A DNA stretch of 64,000 bases from Allium sativum (lineage: Eukaryota > Streptophyta > Magnoliopsida > Asparagales > Amaryllidaceae). The notes beneath the pieces were generated by a model. That model was given only the letters and a program-made list of their open reading frames with translations. It had not been told where the DNA came from and made no database searches. The stretch lies in the NCBI GenBank assembly GCA_030737875.1, contig CM060910.1:618835303-618899302 (forward strand), read 5' to 3'. Shown here in pieces: positions 46,098-58,203 of this stretch. How positions within the stretch are numbered: position 1 is the stretch's first letter; every line of letters begins with the position of its first letter. Made by a program: the position numbers and the translations under genes.

Positions 46098-48880
46098 ACA
46101 AAGAAAATCCTAGACTTAAGGTTGACACAAGAAGCTCCTAATCAAAATAAATAATGAACACAAGTGTATTTTATTAATTGACAATCTCGATTTGAAGGGG
46201 GAAGAGGGTCTTATGGCCGTTCACGTATAGTATAAATACTAAGGGATACGACCAATGTTTTACGGGTAGTATGCAACCTCTTTTGCTAGAAGTTCAATAA
46301 ATTGAACTAATATATATCCGCGATCAAATCCTTGAGAAGATCAATTTCACAAAATACACTCTTGCAGTTAAATATTTTGCAAATCAAATTAAATAAATAG
46401 ATTGAAAAAGTTAATTTGCTAGAATGTCGAAAAATTCCTATTGTATTATGAATCACCGTCGTCTACAAAAGGAATAGAACAAATTCCACACAGCAAAATA
46501 AATTTTTAAATCTCAGATATTTGACCCAATTTGTTTGTCCTATTGAGCTTAAGTTTTTGCTCCTAAGGCCAACGTCTAATCAATTTTTATTTAAGTCCAA
46601 GGAGTATGCAAATGACCGAATTTAATTGTTTTGGAGCTAAGGAAAGGTAATGACTTCCTCACCTTATGTTTGTTAGGGCTGTGCTCGTAACTAAATTTAT
46701 TTTAGAATGCAGCCAAAACAACAATCACACAAAATAATTGCAGAAATTAAAAATTGTACAAGCAAGCCGCTGCCCCTGCAGAAAATTTTACAAGCAATGT
46801 CTATATTTTTTTTCTTTGCAGCAGAGCACCTGTAGAGTTAAAAGAAATTTACAGTGGGGTATGGCAGTCCGTCCAGAAAATTTGAGCAGTATCAATGATT
46901 GAAATCTCACTGTTTGCAGTTCGCTTGACTTCTGAATTCTTGATTTGTTGCTTGACTTCGTTTTCTTTTTGGCTTTGATTGTTCTTCTTTTTTTCTTTGA
47001 TCTTTGATTTTTTTTTGAAAGCAAATAAAATGGCAAAAGGAAAAAAATTAATGGAACTAAAATAGAAAAAAAAAAACTAGACTAGGAACTAAAGGAAACT
47101 ACATTTAAAAAAAAACTAACTCAACTAAAATAAAAATAAAAGTTAATCTAAAAAAAACACTAAAAGAAAAAAAAATTACAATAAGGGGAAGGAAACTAGA
47201 CTCAAGGCAAAAGAAAAACTCAGTCAACTTTGAGTAAAAACCGCTCGCTTACTCACAAAGGTCGTAGCAACATGCAAAAAGTAAAAAATAAAAATGAATA
47301 GACAAATCAATAGTCCAGCCCCTACACAAAACCGCATTAACACTTAAATCCAAAATGCGAATTACAGATCAATACCCTCTTCCTTTTCTTTTCGGTCTAT
47401 AAAATACCACAATAAGCTAGAAAACCGCAACAACCAAAGTACAAACTTTGCGTTCTAAAGCAAAATAAACCCAGCCCCCTTTCCATTCAAAGCCACTTGA
47501 AATCGATTTCCGTGAAGAGGCCCTTTTTTTCCTTCTTCTTATTAACTCTTGAATTGGGCGCGATTGGAGTGTTTGAGGATCTTCGAATTGGGTTATGTGA
47601 ACTGGGTGCTTTCGGATTTTGAAATTTGCGATCTGAGAGATGGTGGTTGATGAATATATTTGGAATTGGCTGAAGATTGAAGAAGGGTGTATAGTATTTG
47701 TGGATTGTGGTGGTGGTTGGTTATAGAATATGGATGTGATTGTGTGGACTATGATGAACTTGTTGATGTTGGTGAGGCTATGGACATGAGATGAGGTAGG
47801 CAATTCGATGCTGACGATTACTATGATCTTGAACTGTGGTAGTTGATCTTGTAATGGACAGTGGCGGAGGTTAAAGAAATTTGTTGTAGGAGAAATTGAT
47901 GGTTTGTGTGAGAAGAACGTGAAGAGATGGGTGATAACTTTTGTGTGATGTTAAGTGGAAGGATGGTTTGTGAATGTGATTTTGGACTGGGGACGATGAT
48001 GGAGAAGAAATATGGAAGAATAAAGGCAACAGAAAAAATATAGAAAAATATGAAGAGAAAAAAGGAAAGAAATTAAAGCAATAGAAATGTACAACAAGGA
48101 AAGAATTTCAAAAGAAGAATCTTTTTGTGACCTCTTTTTTTTATTGTTGAAAAAGGGATAATAGGAAAAGAAAAGAAAGAGATGTAAAAGGGGGAAAAAA
48201 TTGCAAAAGCGGGAAGAGATCTAATTATTCAAGTGGAGAATTTATCACAAGGCAGAGAGGAAAGAAAGAAATCAATCAAGAAACACAAAGGTTACAAAAA
48301 TGACTGTTTTTTTTAATAATTTGTAAAAAGGAAAGAGTTTGTAGGGAAGGAGAAATAAATGGAAAAAGAAAGGAAATTGAAAAGTAGAAAGAAATTAAGA
48401 AAAACTGGCAAGTTTTTTTTTTTTTTTTTTTGGTGAAGGAGACAATAGGAAAGAAATAAATGAAAAAGAATGGAAAGAGAGATTGTAGGAGATGAAAAAG
48501 AAATATAATTGGAAAGCAATCAATAAAAAAATGCAAGTTTTTTTCTTTTTTTTAAAGTAAATTTGAACAAGAAAGGGAAAGAAATGAATGGGAAAAAGGG
48601 AAACAAAATGGAAAAGAGGAAAGAAACAAGGAAGATATGAGAATGATATTGAAAAAAAATTATAAAAAGAGAAAGAAATAAACAATGAAAATGAAAGGAA
48701 AATCAAGGAAAACTGGCAAGATTTTTTTTTCTTATTTAGAAGATTATGATATCAGCAAATAATACCAAACCAACTAATCGAGATTTTTTTTTCTATATAT
48801 ACAAAAAAAATAAAAGGGAACAAAATAAAAATAAAACTAACACGAATCAGAAATTAAATCAATAATAAAATTTAATCGTT
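46098..48880 (-). other. Long 5' leader of the Athila-type element
   Basis: 2.8 kb without a supported protein. The frames at 46788-47036, 47417-47803 and 48276-48706 come from low-complexity sequence. From about 48000 to 48760 the + strand is almost purely A/G (pyrimidine on the transcribed strand). Diverged repeats there end in GGCAAG or TGCAAG followed by a T run (48413, 48533, 48715). Confidence 0.7.
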
Positions 48881-48901
48881 ACCTCCCCGGCAATGGCGCC
48901 A
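48881..48901 (-). other. Primer binding site, tRNA-Asp type
   Basis: On the - strand TGGCGCCATTGCCGGGGAGG begins seven bases downstream of the 5' LTR end. It resembles the tRNA-Asp-complementary site used by Athila/Tat elements. Confidence 0.85.
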
Positions 48902-49751
48902 AAAACTTGATCGACGCTTTCTAAGTAAATAGAAAAGCGCGAATTTTGAAATAAATACTGCAAGCGCACAAGTCGCGTAATATGCAGGTCGAATCACAGG
49001 GAGGTGTTTTAAATCTTATTATTTATCTATTCTTAGACGAGTTAGACAAAATTGGAGATGTTTTTTGAATTAATGTTATTGAATTTACTATGGATCCGAA
49101 TCTAATCGGATCAATATCAAATTCAACAACTGAAAAGAAAGGAACCAATTACTAGAAGAAGAAAATAACAACTAGAACAATAACAGAAAATTAAAAGTAG
49201 GATTGCTGTTGAATCTAATCAAACGATCAATTGCTAACTTGCAGTGATAAAAGAAAATAACAATATGTGTTATACCAAAACTAATTGAGTAGACACACAA
49301 ATTGATATGAAAGAAAAAGACAATCAACTAAAATGAAGGAAAACTTTGTTATTCATAAACGGGAATACAGAATAATGGCAATCAAAAAATAAAAATGGAT
49401 CCTTTTTACAATGACACAAGGGTCTTTTTATACAGGATGAAACCCTCATCTTACTATGTGAATATAGGGCCCACAAAATAAATATGTGAAAACATTCTTT
49501 CCAAAGATGAAGGAATATTCCTTTTATGGTGCTTGATTGAAGAATTCTCATCAAAGCCTTTCCTTTTTGATGAATGAAACGGTCAGTGGGAAGATAAGGA
49601 TAAGCTTGATTAGAGATGTGTAATAAAAACCTTCCCTTCTTTTTGCATGGCAATTAAATGTGATTGATTGGATTTGAATTCTTGAGAGAATTATGCCAAT
49701 TTTCAAAAATCCTTATTAAGTGCATATTATATATACAGATGCAATAAATAT

Positions 49752-49753
<2 letters not shown>

Positions 49754-49798
<45 letters not shown>
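49754..49798. repeat. (TA)22 tract in one LTR only
   Basis: An uninterrupted TA run inside the 5' LTR. The homologous place in the 3' LTR reads GACTATATATATAATATATCAC, so the run expanded after insertion in this copy. Confidence 0.92.
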
Positions 49799-49802
<4 letters not shown>

Positions 49803-49875
49803 CACTCAGTTCATTTATTCTTCAAAACACATGAGGCAGGGTGTGAAGCATTCGTGTTCTTTCTCCATAAAAATA

Positions 49876-49946
49876 GCACTTGCCAAGGATCGAACTCAGG
49901 CCACTCTGTACACACTTCAATGCCTTTACCATTGAGCTACAATTTC
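49876..49946 (-). other. tRNA-like sequence in the 5' LTR
   Basis: Same as the copy at 39094-39164, with a few substitutions. The A-box-like TAGCTCAATGGTAAAGG and B-box-like GAGTTCGATCC are unchanged. Confidence 0.6.
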
Positions 49947-50207
49947 TTTTGTAATTGGACTAGCTTTGATATGTGGAAGTAGCTTTTTCTTTGTAGTTGG
50001 CCTTTAATTTAAATGGATGAGACATTAATTGACAACCTGTAAAAACACATAAAAATACCCAAAGTATTATTTATTTATTTACAAAAGATAAAATATAAGA
50101 GTATAAAATAAACACATTTTTATGTTAATCAATAATATGCATGCAAAACTTAAAATAGACACACTCAACAGTGCAGTGTAGTGCATGGATAAAGAAACAT
50201 TATACCT

Positions 50208-52015
50208 GTACCTGCTTCAACTTCTTGTGCAATCCATTCCCGCACTAATCGATCAGTAAGATTTTCCATTGTTGGAGGTGCTTCCACATCTGCTTTTGAC
50301 GTTTCCGCATCGCTAAACAAGTAGCAACTGAACCAGCAGCTTCACATGAATTGGTTGGTTGTTTGACCATTTTGCTACATGTAGGTTTTAAAACTGGTGG
50401 ACGAGACGTTGTAGGTTTTAAAACTCCTGAATAAGGCGGTGTAGGTTTTGCCAATTTCTTTAACGTTTCTGCAAATTTCTCCAGGTTACTAAGTTTCTTT
50501 GGAGTGGGAGTGTGTGTCATCAATTCCTTGTTGGAGCTAGCTTTCTTTGGAGGGGGGTGCGGGTCATCGCTTCCTTCTCAATTTCAATGGCTACATTGGT
50601 TCACGAACGAGTTCTCGGTCCAGGTAAAGGATCCTTTGACTTAACAACTTTGATTCTCTACAATTAAGTTGAAGTTCAAGATTTTTTACGTTCATAATGG
50701 AAAAGACAATAAGTAGTAAACAAATAACTTTTTTATACCTCCGAATCCAATAAATTTTCGCTAATATCTTCACCAGCATTTTCTGGGATGTATTCATCAC
50801 GTCCAGCAAGATCTTTACCTTTTTCTTTCCTATTTCGTGCGGCGGCCTCTTGCATACAACTAACCAATGAAGGCACCCCAAGTGATCTACTAACTGCATC
50901 ATTTTCTTGCATTCGAGCGATTCGCACTTGTTCATACTTCATCAAAACTGATGGTTGTGAGAACTATAAGCAGATTAGCATTATTACTCACCATCGATGA
51001 TAAATTTAAGCTAGTTAACCAAATAGAGTCGACGTACAAACAGTTCTTGCTATTTCGACATAATGCATGCATAAAGAACCAATAGTTACTTGAATTACCT
51101 GCAGCCTTCATGGTCGGAATAGGAAATCAACACAATAATAGAATACACTAAAAAGAATTTTCTGCTTTTTCGTGCAGAATTTTAATAAAAAGTAGTTTGA
51201 AATTCAAGATTTCATCCTGATTAATAAAACTGAAATGAAAACTGAAAAATACCTGAACATCAGCTTCATTCTCTTGGGTATCATCATCATTATCTGTTTC
51301 ATTTTCTACATTTAATTTCCTCCTGGTTCCTTTGTCTGTCATAGTAACATCTTCTTCATCATTATTCATATTAGGCTCTGGCGATAGTTTCTTCTGACCC
51401 ACTTGAGTTGGATTGTTTTTCATCATTTTGCGTTGCCGTTGAAGTCTATATGCAGTAATATACTTGCGCTTTGCAACCGGTTTCTTAGCAGAACCTGTAG
51501 CAATAAAAATAATAACGATGACCTCCTTCATAGTTCTTTACACACACACGCGTGCACATGTGCACACACACGGACACACACACCCACACACCCACACACA
51601 CACACACATATATTTATACAAGAATGGATCTATATTACATATACATACATACCTTAAATTATGTTTTTCCTTGGCCGTATGATTACATGTGCCTGCAGTT
51701 GAATCAACGGCTCATTGTCTTTGTCAACGGTGTTGTCAATGTAAAAACCACTTCTTCTTCCATTGTGCAGCCCTGTACGTATTCGTTTGCGTCCTTGTCA
51801 TTCAATATCAACTGCCAGCCACACCTCGTTCCTTGGCTAACACGGACTCCTCCTATTTCAGTGTAGTGGAGGCAATCTTTAACAAAGTCCATAAACACAC
51901 TATAAGAAAACAGTCTACATCATATTTTGTTACTAAGAATGATTCTCCACCGATGTAACATGTCATTCGAAACTCTCCACTATGTTGCAGTCGGATATTT
52001 ATAAGTTCATCCATC
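50208..52015 (-). pseudogene. TNPA-like gene, 5' exons (PB1-like and Lys/Glu-rich region)
   Basis: Read on the - strand. From 52015, MDELINIRLQHSGEF then CYIGGES..VDCF and GWQLILNDKDANEYVQG resembles the PB1-like N-terminal domain seen in some plant transposon proteins, with one phase change near 51.9 kb. Exons at about 51250-51500 (KPVAKRKYITAYRLQRQRK, then an acidic stretch), 50733-50945 (SRSLGVPSLVSCMQEAAARN) and 50208-50523 (Pro/Lys-rich, ending RLVREWIAQEVEAG) follow with plausible GT/AG borders. The exon ends near 50208 with a GT donor, and the gypsy insertion begins about 75 bp later. The continuation is at 36290-38105. Exon borders are my reading and need transcript support. Confidence 0.5.
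51540..51612. repeat. (CA)n-rich microsatellite
   Basis: Imperfect CA repeats with interspersed CG, CCA and GGA over about 70 bp, in a likely intron of the TNPA-like gene. The His/Thr-rich + strand frames are artefacts. Confidence 0.93.
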
Positions 52016-52289
52016 CTGCACAAAATGAATACATTAGAACACGGTACATGCATGTTAAATTGGACAAAAAACAACAATTAACATTTTTTTCTGTAACAAA
52101 TTTAGATGACAGTAAAGAAAGACATTAAATCATAAAACATATGAATAGTGTAGACTGCATTATGAGAAAAGAGTGTCAAATACATTCATGAAAGATAATA
52201 ATTTATAGCTAAAAAAAAAGTGCCAAATACATCATAAACTAGACAGCAGATTAGATCAAAATAAAGCAATAAGAAAGAGATTTTTTTTT

Positions 52290-55200
52290 GTTATAACGAG
52301 ACGGAACAGGATCAGGAACTTCTGCTTCTAGTTCTGTTTCTAGTTGTATTATGGGACATCATCCCTAATCCAACCCCCATCAACAACTTATGGTTCTAGT
52401 TCACCACCTATGCCTATATCATGTGAATGTGGATTGCTTATGTCTTCTTCCATTGCATTCTGATTTTCAGTATCACATCAATCTCTCGACAATTTTTTAA
52501 TAACGTAATGACTGTTCTTTTCAACTGCATCTGCCACATAAAATACTTGCTGCACGTGCAAAGACATGACATAAGGATCAGTTTCATGGCACTTACTAAA
52601 ATTTACTCGAGTAATAACATATGAATCTTTTTCCTCTTGGTACCAGCAATACTTAAAAAGGACCACTGTGAAAGCTCCCTAATAATCAAGCTCAAAATTA
52701 TCTTTGATTGATCCGTAGTAATTGACATCACCCACTATTGGGTTTTGATCTTTCGAACTTGCAAAGCTGGTGGTTTTGGTAGTAAAAAATACACCACTAT
52801 TTTGTGTGGTACATCGAGAATATCTAAATTTTGTGTGGAATCTATATCCATTTACTGTATTATCGGTAAACTTCCTAGCCACTCAATTAGGACCTAATGC
52901 AAACACCTCAAAATCTCTTGAAATATTGTCCTTTTTCAGAACCTCTTCTTTTAGCTAATTCCAAAACTCTTCAAAATGTTCTCGTTCCCTCTTGTATCTT
53001 CTTGGATTTGCAAGGCCATCCACAAAAGCTGGATGAACCCCAAATAATAATTAAGGTCAAGAAACTACGAAATGCAGATATTAATTTATAATTAAGGAAA
53101 TGATATAGGAACTTAAGAACTTACTCGATCAAACTCTCAATTTCTTTATTACTAGAATTGAACAGAATATAGCGATGCGTTGCCTTCCAATCTGCATCTT
53201 TCAAATTGAACATCTTTCCATCTTTATTCCTCATTGTTCCAATATGATATTCCAAAGCTGTTGGACATCTTCCAAAATCAATCGACATGTTTTCTATTCC
53301 TCCACTAATGCTTAACTTTTATGAACAAAATGTCACACACTCTTCTGCCAAGTAACCTTCTGCAATCGAACCTTCCGGTATGTTTCTATTTCGCACATAA
53401 GATTTCAACTTTCCAATATAACGCTCAATTGGATACATGCATCTAAGGTGTTCAAGCCAGATTATTCGATTTCTTTGTATAAATGAACAGGAAAGTGTAC
53501 CATTATATCAAAAAAAGCCTGTGGAAAAATCATTTCAAAATGACAAAGTATCTCGACAATTTCTTTTTACTGCCTCTTGTTATCATCCACTTTGATAATC
53601 TTGCTCCATAGTCCTCTAAAGAGTGCACTAAATATGATCATTGATAACGCAACCTCGGGTTTGACGCTTTTTTCACAGCAAATTGTAATAAATAATGGAG
53701 TACGAAATGAGCATCATGGCTCTCATATCCCACAACCGTTCTCTTTTTTATGTGCACGTACCGACTATCATTCGAGGCACAACCGTGGGGTAGTTTTGCA
53801 TTCTTCAATACAAAGCAAAAGATTTCTTTTTCCTTATTTGTCATATCAAATATTGCAGCTCTAATTTCAACATGGTTTCCATCACCACATTCAACAGGAT
53901 GAAGGGCCTTCCTTATGCCCAATTCCTGTAAATCCAAACGAGTGTTTAGGTGACCCTTCGACGCTTATATTAAGTAAAGTACCTAATATTTTGTCGCATA
54001 TGTTTTTATCTATGTGCATGGCATCCAAGTTATGTCGAAGGGGATTATGACACCAATATGGTAAGTCAAACAATATTGATCTTTTTTTAAAAGGGTCATC
54101 ACTTTTACCCGATTTCTTGGTCTTATCCCCAAACTGATTTTTGAACCCCCGCAATAACACTTCAATATCCATTCCTGATAATATTTCTGGAATGCTCCCC
54201 ATTTCAGTTTCTCCATTAAATCTCCTCTTATCCAACCTCCACTTATGTGTCGGATCAAGAAGCTTTCTATGGTGCATATAACACATTTTATGCTATGCTT
54301 CAAATGATTTGAAGAAGTTTCATAGTGGCATACTAGATACAATAGTTTTCTCTTCGTGCTCCAATCTGACAACATGGCATATCCCGAAAAATCACTAATG
54401 GTCCGTAAGACGCTTGCACGTAAATTAGTATTCCCAGCAGTCAAGGAATCATAAGTTTCGAAGCCAACATTCCATAACGCTTTCAGTTTCGCAATTAAAG
54501 GCTGCATATGTACATCAATACCGTGAATTTGGACTAGATATTAATGTTGAAAGAATCAAATTATCTTGTTTCGTACATAAGCAAGGTGGAAGATTGTAGT
54601 TTACCAACACAATTGGCCATGTACTATAACTTGAATTCATTGAACGATATGGATTAAATCCATCAGATGTTAGATCCAATCTAACATTATGATTTTCTGA
54701 TGAAAAATCAGGATAGTGAACATTCATCGTCTTCCATGCCACACCATCAGCCGGATGTCTTAGTTTTCCATCTTCTTTTCGTTCCACTTAGTGCCATCTC
54801 ATAAGTTTGGAAAATTCTTTGCACATAAACATCCTTTGTAACCTTGGTCTTAGTGGAAAGTAGATCATAACATTTGCTGGCACTTTGGGAATCGACTTTG
54901 GTGGATCATTATTATCAACGATGTCTTCCTTTTCTTTTACAGCCCACCTCGAAAAACCACAAATGTCACAAGCCTCCTTATATTTATTCTCTGCCCAATA
55001 TAACATGCAATGGTTTGGGCAGGCATGTATTTTATGGTAATTAAGACCTAAATCCTTAATGACATTCTTTGCAGCGTAGGAAGACAAAGGTAGCTGGGCA
55101 TCAGGAAAGGCTTCTTTTATAAGCTTTAGTAATTCCCCAAGTGCAGACTCGTTAATTCCATAAGCATACTTTAAATGATAAAGCCTGATCAATAAACATA

Positions 55201-55649
55201 GTCGAGAAAATTTAGTGCATCCAGGATATAATGGTTTTTTTCCTTCTTAACATGCTGAAAAAATTTCTCACCCTCTAGATTTTGTTCTACTTCAAAGTCC
55301 CTGGGATTTTGATCAAATTTGTAACCCGCACATTTGAACATCACATCTAAATTATCCTCAAAATCCATCTCTATTGCACAATCTATATGGTCATCAACAC
55401 CTATTAATTTCATCTATGAAACTTCACAAATCCACCCGGTATGTATTGGAGAAGGGCCATTAATAATAAGATGATTGTATATGACATTTTCACAATACCA
55501 GTTACGTTTTGTACATTTTTACAGGGACACTTCATATCATCACCTACTTTGTAAATGGGAAATGCATTTCTTAGAAAAGTTTTTGCCCCTCTTACATATT
55601 CTGCACTCGATCTCGGAAGTACTATTCATATGTAATACTCACTATCCAT
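52290..55649 (-). pseudogene. TNP2/TNPD-type CACTA transposase
   Basis: Read on the - strand from MDSEYYI at 55649 (stop after 7 codons). The transposase-associated N-terminal domain is broken but visible (DDMKCPCKNVQN near 55.53 kb, YNHLIINGPSPIHTGWICEV near 55.45). The TNP2 domain runs about 53.6-55.2 kb: NYHKIHACPNHCMLYW, KLRHPADGVAWKTMNVHYPD, RLDLTSDGFNPYRSMNSSYS, LRASVLRTISDFSGYAMLS, RHNLDAMHIDKNICDKILG. DUF4218-like (RNIPEGSIAEGYLAEE near 53.37 kb) and DUF4216-like (YRFHTKFRYSRCTTQNSGV near 52.82, then DPYVMSLHVQQVFYV near 52.54) parts follow. At least five phase changes or stops interrupt it. In an active element it would bind and cut the ends. Confidence 0.9.
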
Positions 55650-56303
55650 TGCCACAATACAACCACGGCCTAGTAAAACTAAATTTGATACCACTAACAA
55701 TTTCAAGAAACGAACAGGGGCTACCCTGTAAGGTTTGATTAAAATAGATATAAAAACAAAAAAAATTAATAATTTACAAATATACATAATCAGTGTGGTG
55801 AAATTAGTGTGTGGCCAAATCAACAATTATTTTGATATAAATTATCTCTGACTTTTCGAACTGAATTATCAAGAGAATACATAAAACAAGCAATTAAGGA
55901 TACTGGGAATAAATTCATAATATTATATGGCGGCACCAAAACAAAACAGTATAGATTCAAAGACTTTACAGGTGATACAAAGGCAATACAGTTGTACCTA
56001 ATACAAAGAACGATGCAATAATTTAATTTTGTCTTCTAATGTTTAGCCCTTGAAGCTAGTCGTTAAGTTTACTAATATCAGTTCGAAAACCAATATCTCG
56101 ATTTTGCAGTGTTGTCAGTTAATGTCGTAATTCATTTGCGTACTCAGCGGTTCGACTTGGAAACTGATGGCCAATCCACTGCCAAAAGGTACACCCTATG
56201 GGATAAACACGACATAGCGACGACTAAAGTTGAATCCAATCGAAATAGCATCTTCTACAGTGGCATACCCACACTCGCATATTATGATTGGTGAGTCAGT
56301 TTA

Positions 56304-56579
56304 CTATTCGTTAATCACTTGGTTGTTTTGATGACGACGACGCAAAGCAGCACGACTATGCCGTCGCATTGCCCTTTCTTCATGTCGTTCTTCTTCTCTC
56401 CTTTGTCTTCGGAGTTCTTCTTGCTCTAGTTCATACTCACTCAAATCATCGTAGTTCCTTTCTTGCATCTCTACATAAAAATCAATAAGAGTTTCTGGTG
56501 ATGATGGGTTTGACAATCGTAGATCACCCATGCCCAGGGTATCTTCATAGTCATACGATGTAGGAAGAGAAATGTGCAT
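56304..56579 (-). CDS. Small charged protein, unidentified, within the CACTA element
   Basis: A 91-codon ATG frame upstream of the transposase. The N-terminal half is acidic (YDYEDTLGMGDLRLSN, FYVEMQERNYDDLSEYELE). The C-terminal half is a dense Arg/Glu helix (EELRRQRREEERHEERAMRR) likely to form a coiled coil. A TTTGTAG acceptor-like site sits just before the ATG, so it could be an exon. I do not recognise the family. It may be a third gene of the element, part of another insertion, or fortuitous. Confidence 0.3.
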   Translation of the reverse strand: MHISLPTSYDYEDTLGMGDLRLSNPSSPETLIDFYVEMQERNYDDLSEYELEQEELRRQRREEERHEERAMRRHSRAALRRRHQNNQVINE

Positions 56580-56777
56580 TACTCTACAAATAGAAATAGA
56601 AATTTAAGCATTTAAATTGGATTTCTTTTGTCCTCTAAATTTTGTTTCTACTTTTCGAAAAAGGCATTATTTACCAATACATCATTGGTTTGTCAAATAT
56701 AAAAATACAGAACTTGAACAATTTCAACACATGCAAACATATTATTACTACCAAAATTAACTCTGAAACAAGTTAAC

Positions 56778-58197
56778 AGCGAAGGTGTACCGGAAGAACA
56801 CAAACACAGTAGAATCTTCCGAAAACAAAAATCCAGGTAATGGGAGGAGCCGAAAATAGTAAAGAATGATTCGATATTGGCATAAAACGGAACTCTCCCG
56901 GAAGGAAGAAGCTTAGAGTCTAAAGATTGCCATCAAAGCTCATCCATCAGGGTCCATCCGACAGGATCCATTCGACGGGGAATATTCAGTGGGGAGTTTT
57001 GTAAGAAAAGACCATCTAAACTAGAAATTAAGAAAAAGAAGGATAGGAACTTCGCACATCAAAACCTGGAAGGACAATCGATATTAACTTGCTTAATACC
57101 GGTACATCTGGAGATGAAGACATCGAAAGTATATAAAGATCATCCGGAACCAGCTCTCGAAGCCTCTGTCGCCTAAAAGCCAAAAGGTTACACCGATAGA
57201 CAATAACACATCATTCAGAGCCGCATGCTGGAAGACCAGGAAATCCGAAAAGCTCCACCGGGAGGCCGACCGGAACCCTAATGGAGATACAGGCTATCCG
57301 CACCAATCTACTTAGTATGAACACCTACGGCAGTTTCGAACCGGCAGCTATCCACATACATCAAGAGGACAAGCTCCTCTAAGTATCCATAGAAAAGCCA
57401 GAAGCCTACATCTGTAAACTTTCGTCCGAGAGCCCACACGCGGGAGCCACTTCCGGAGGTTTAAATGCTGCCCGAATATCATCACATCAACAAGCTCATC
57501 TCAATCTCAAAGAAGCTCCAGTCGATCGGGACCCTCACTTCAGAGTCATAACCAGCACCCTAAAAGCGGCTGGAAGCCCAACATCTGAGACCGAGGAGAA
57601 AAGCAGCCGACAAAGGCACCTGCAGGCTCAATAGCCCAACAATGAAAGGGGCCCTGATTTCTCTATAAACAAGACCCCATGAATCACATTTGAGGGGGGA
57701 TCTCTATCATTCTAATTCTTGTACTTCTCTAAAACCAAAAAGAGGGGATCCATTGGAGGATTTCTTCCATTTTGTTTATGTATTCTAAATAAGGATTAAT
57801 TGAGAATGCATCTATTCTCAAAGTGTTTTCCTGTGAGTTTATCATGTTATTTCCTAGTTATTGTTGCTATGATTCATTGTTTGCTTTCTATATATGCGTG
57901 GATTCTTTTCCAAACCTTTCTGCAGATTGGATGAAACACCTCTTTCCATAGGTTTAAATCAATCCTGCCCATCTAGGTTTTCCTTATAAGTTTAGATCTT
58001 TCCATGAACCTGGTGTAGAATTCCTTTCTAACATCCATTAAGCCCTTTGTCAAAAGCAGCGTTTAGTGATCCCTCTCCTCAATACCTTGGCACTTAGGAG
58101 TAACCATATGATCAAGAATCGTAAAGGCTAAACAAATCATCTCTCTCCTCTTAGATCCATTCCTATTGGCCTATTTCTGGCATTGAGGAAAAATATC
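56778..58197. mobile_element. Probable inserted block, solo-LTR-like
   Basis: A 1.42-kb block with higher G+C (especially 56800-57660) than the surrounding AT-rich DNA. It is flanked by direct copies of GTTAAC (56772-56777 and 58198-58203). It has a TATA-like CTCTATAAACAAG near 57662 followed by a T-rich part, like an LTR with U3, R and U5. It has no coding frame. The ends are not TG...CA, so both class and borders are uncertain. Confidence 0.35.
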
Positions 58198-58203
58198 GTT
58201 AAC

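Larger units (their letters stand above)
38171..50131 (-). mobile_element. Athila-type Ty3/gypsy retrotransposon
   Basis: An 11,961-bp element on the - strand. The LTRs are 48908-50131 (5') and 38171-39349 (3'), with TG...CA ends, flanked by the perfect duplication ATAAT (38166-38170 and 50132-50136). The primer site on the - strand is TGGCGCCATTGCCGGGGA (within 48881-48901), tRNA-Asp type as in Athila/Tat elements. A polypurine tract (AGTGTGGGGGTAT on the - strand) adjoins the 3' LTR. Order: LTR, long leader, gag, protease, RT-RNase H, integrase, 1.3-kb non-coding tail, LTR. It sits in an intron of the TNPA-like gene of the CACTA element. Stops and frameshifts make it non-functional. Confidence 0.95.
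48908..50131 (-). repeat. 5' LTR of the Athila-type element
   Basis: 1,224 bp. Most of the extra length over the 3' LTR is a (TA)n expansion at 49754-49798; the partner LTR has only a short interrupted TA tract near 38984-39020. It carries the same 109-codon frame (49324-49653) and the tRNA-like sequence (49876-49946). Confidence 0.94.

Noticed and set aside
47417..47803. 128-codon frame in the Athila leader as an extra retroelement gene
   Set aside because: Ser/Thr/Pro/Ile low-complexity composition and no family motif.
51403..51682. His-Thr rich frames
   Set aside because: Translations of the CA-rich microsatellite.
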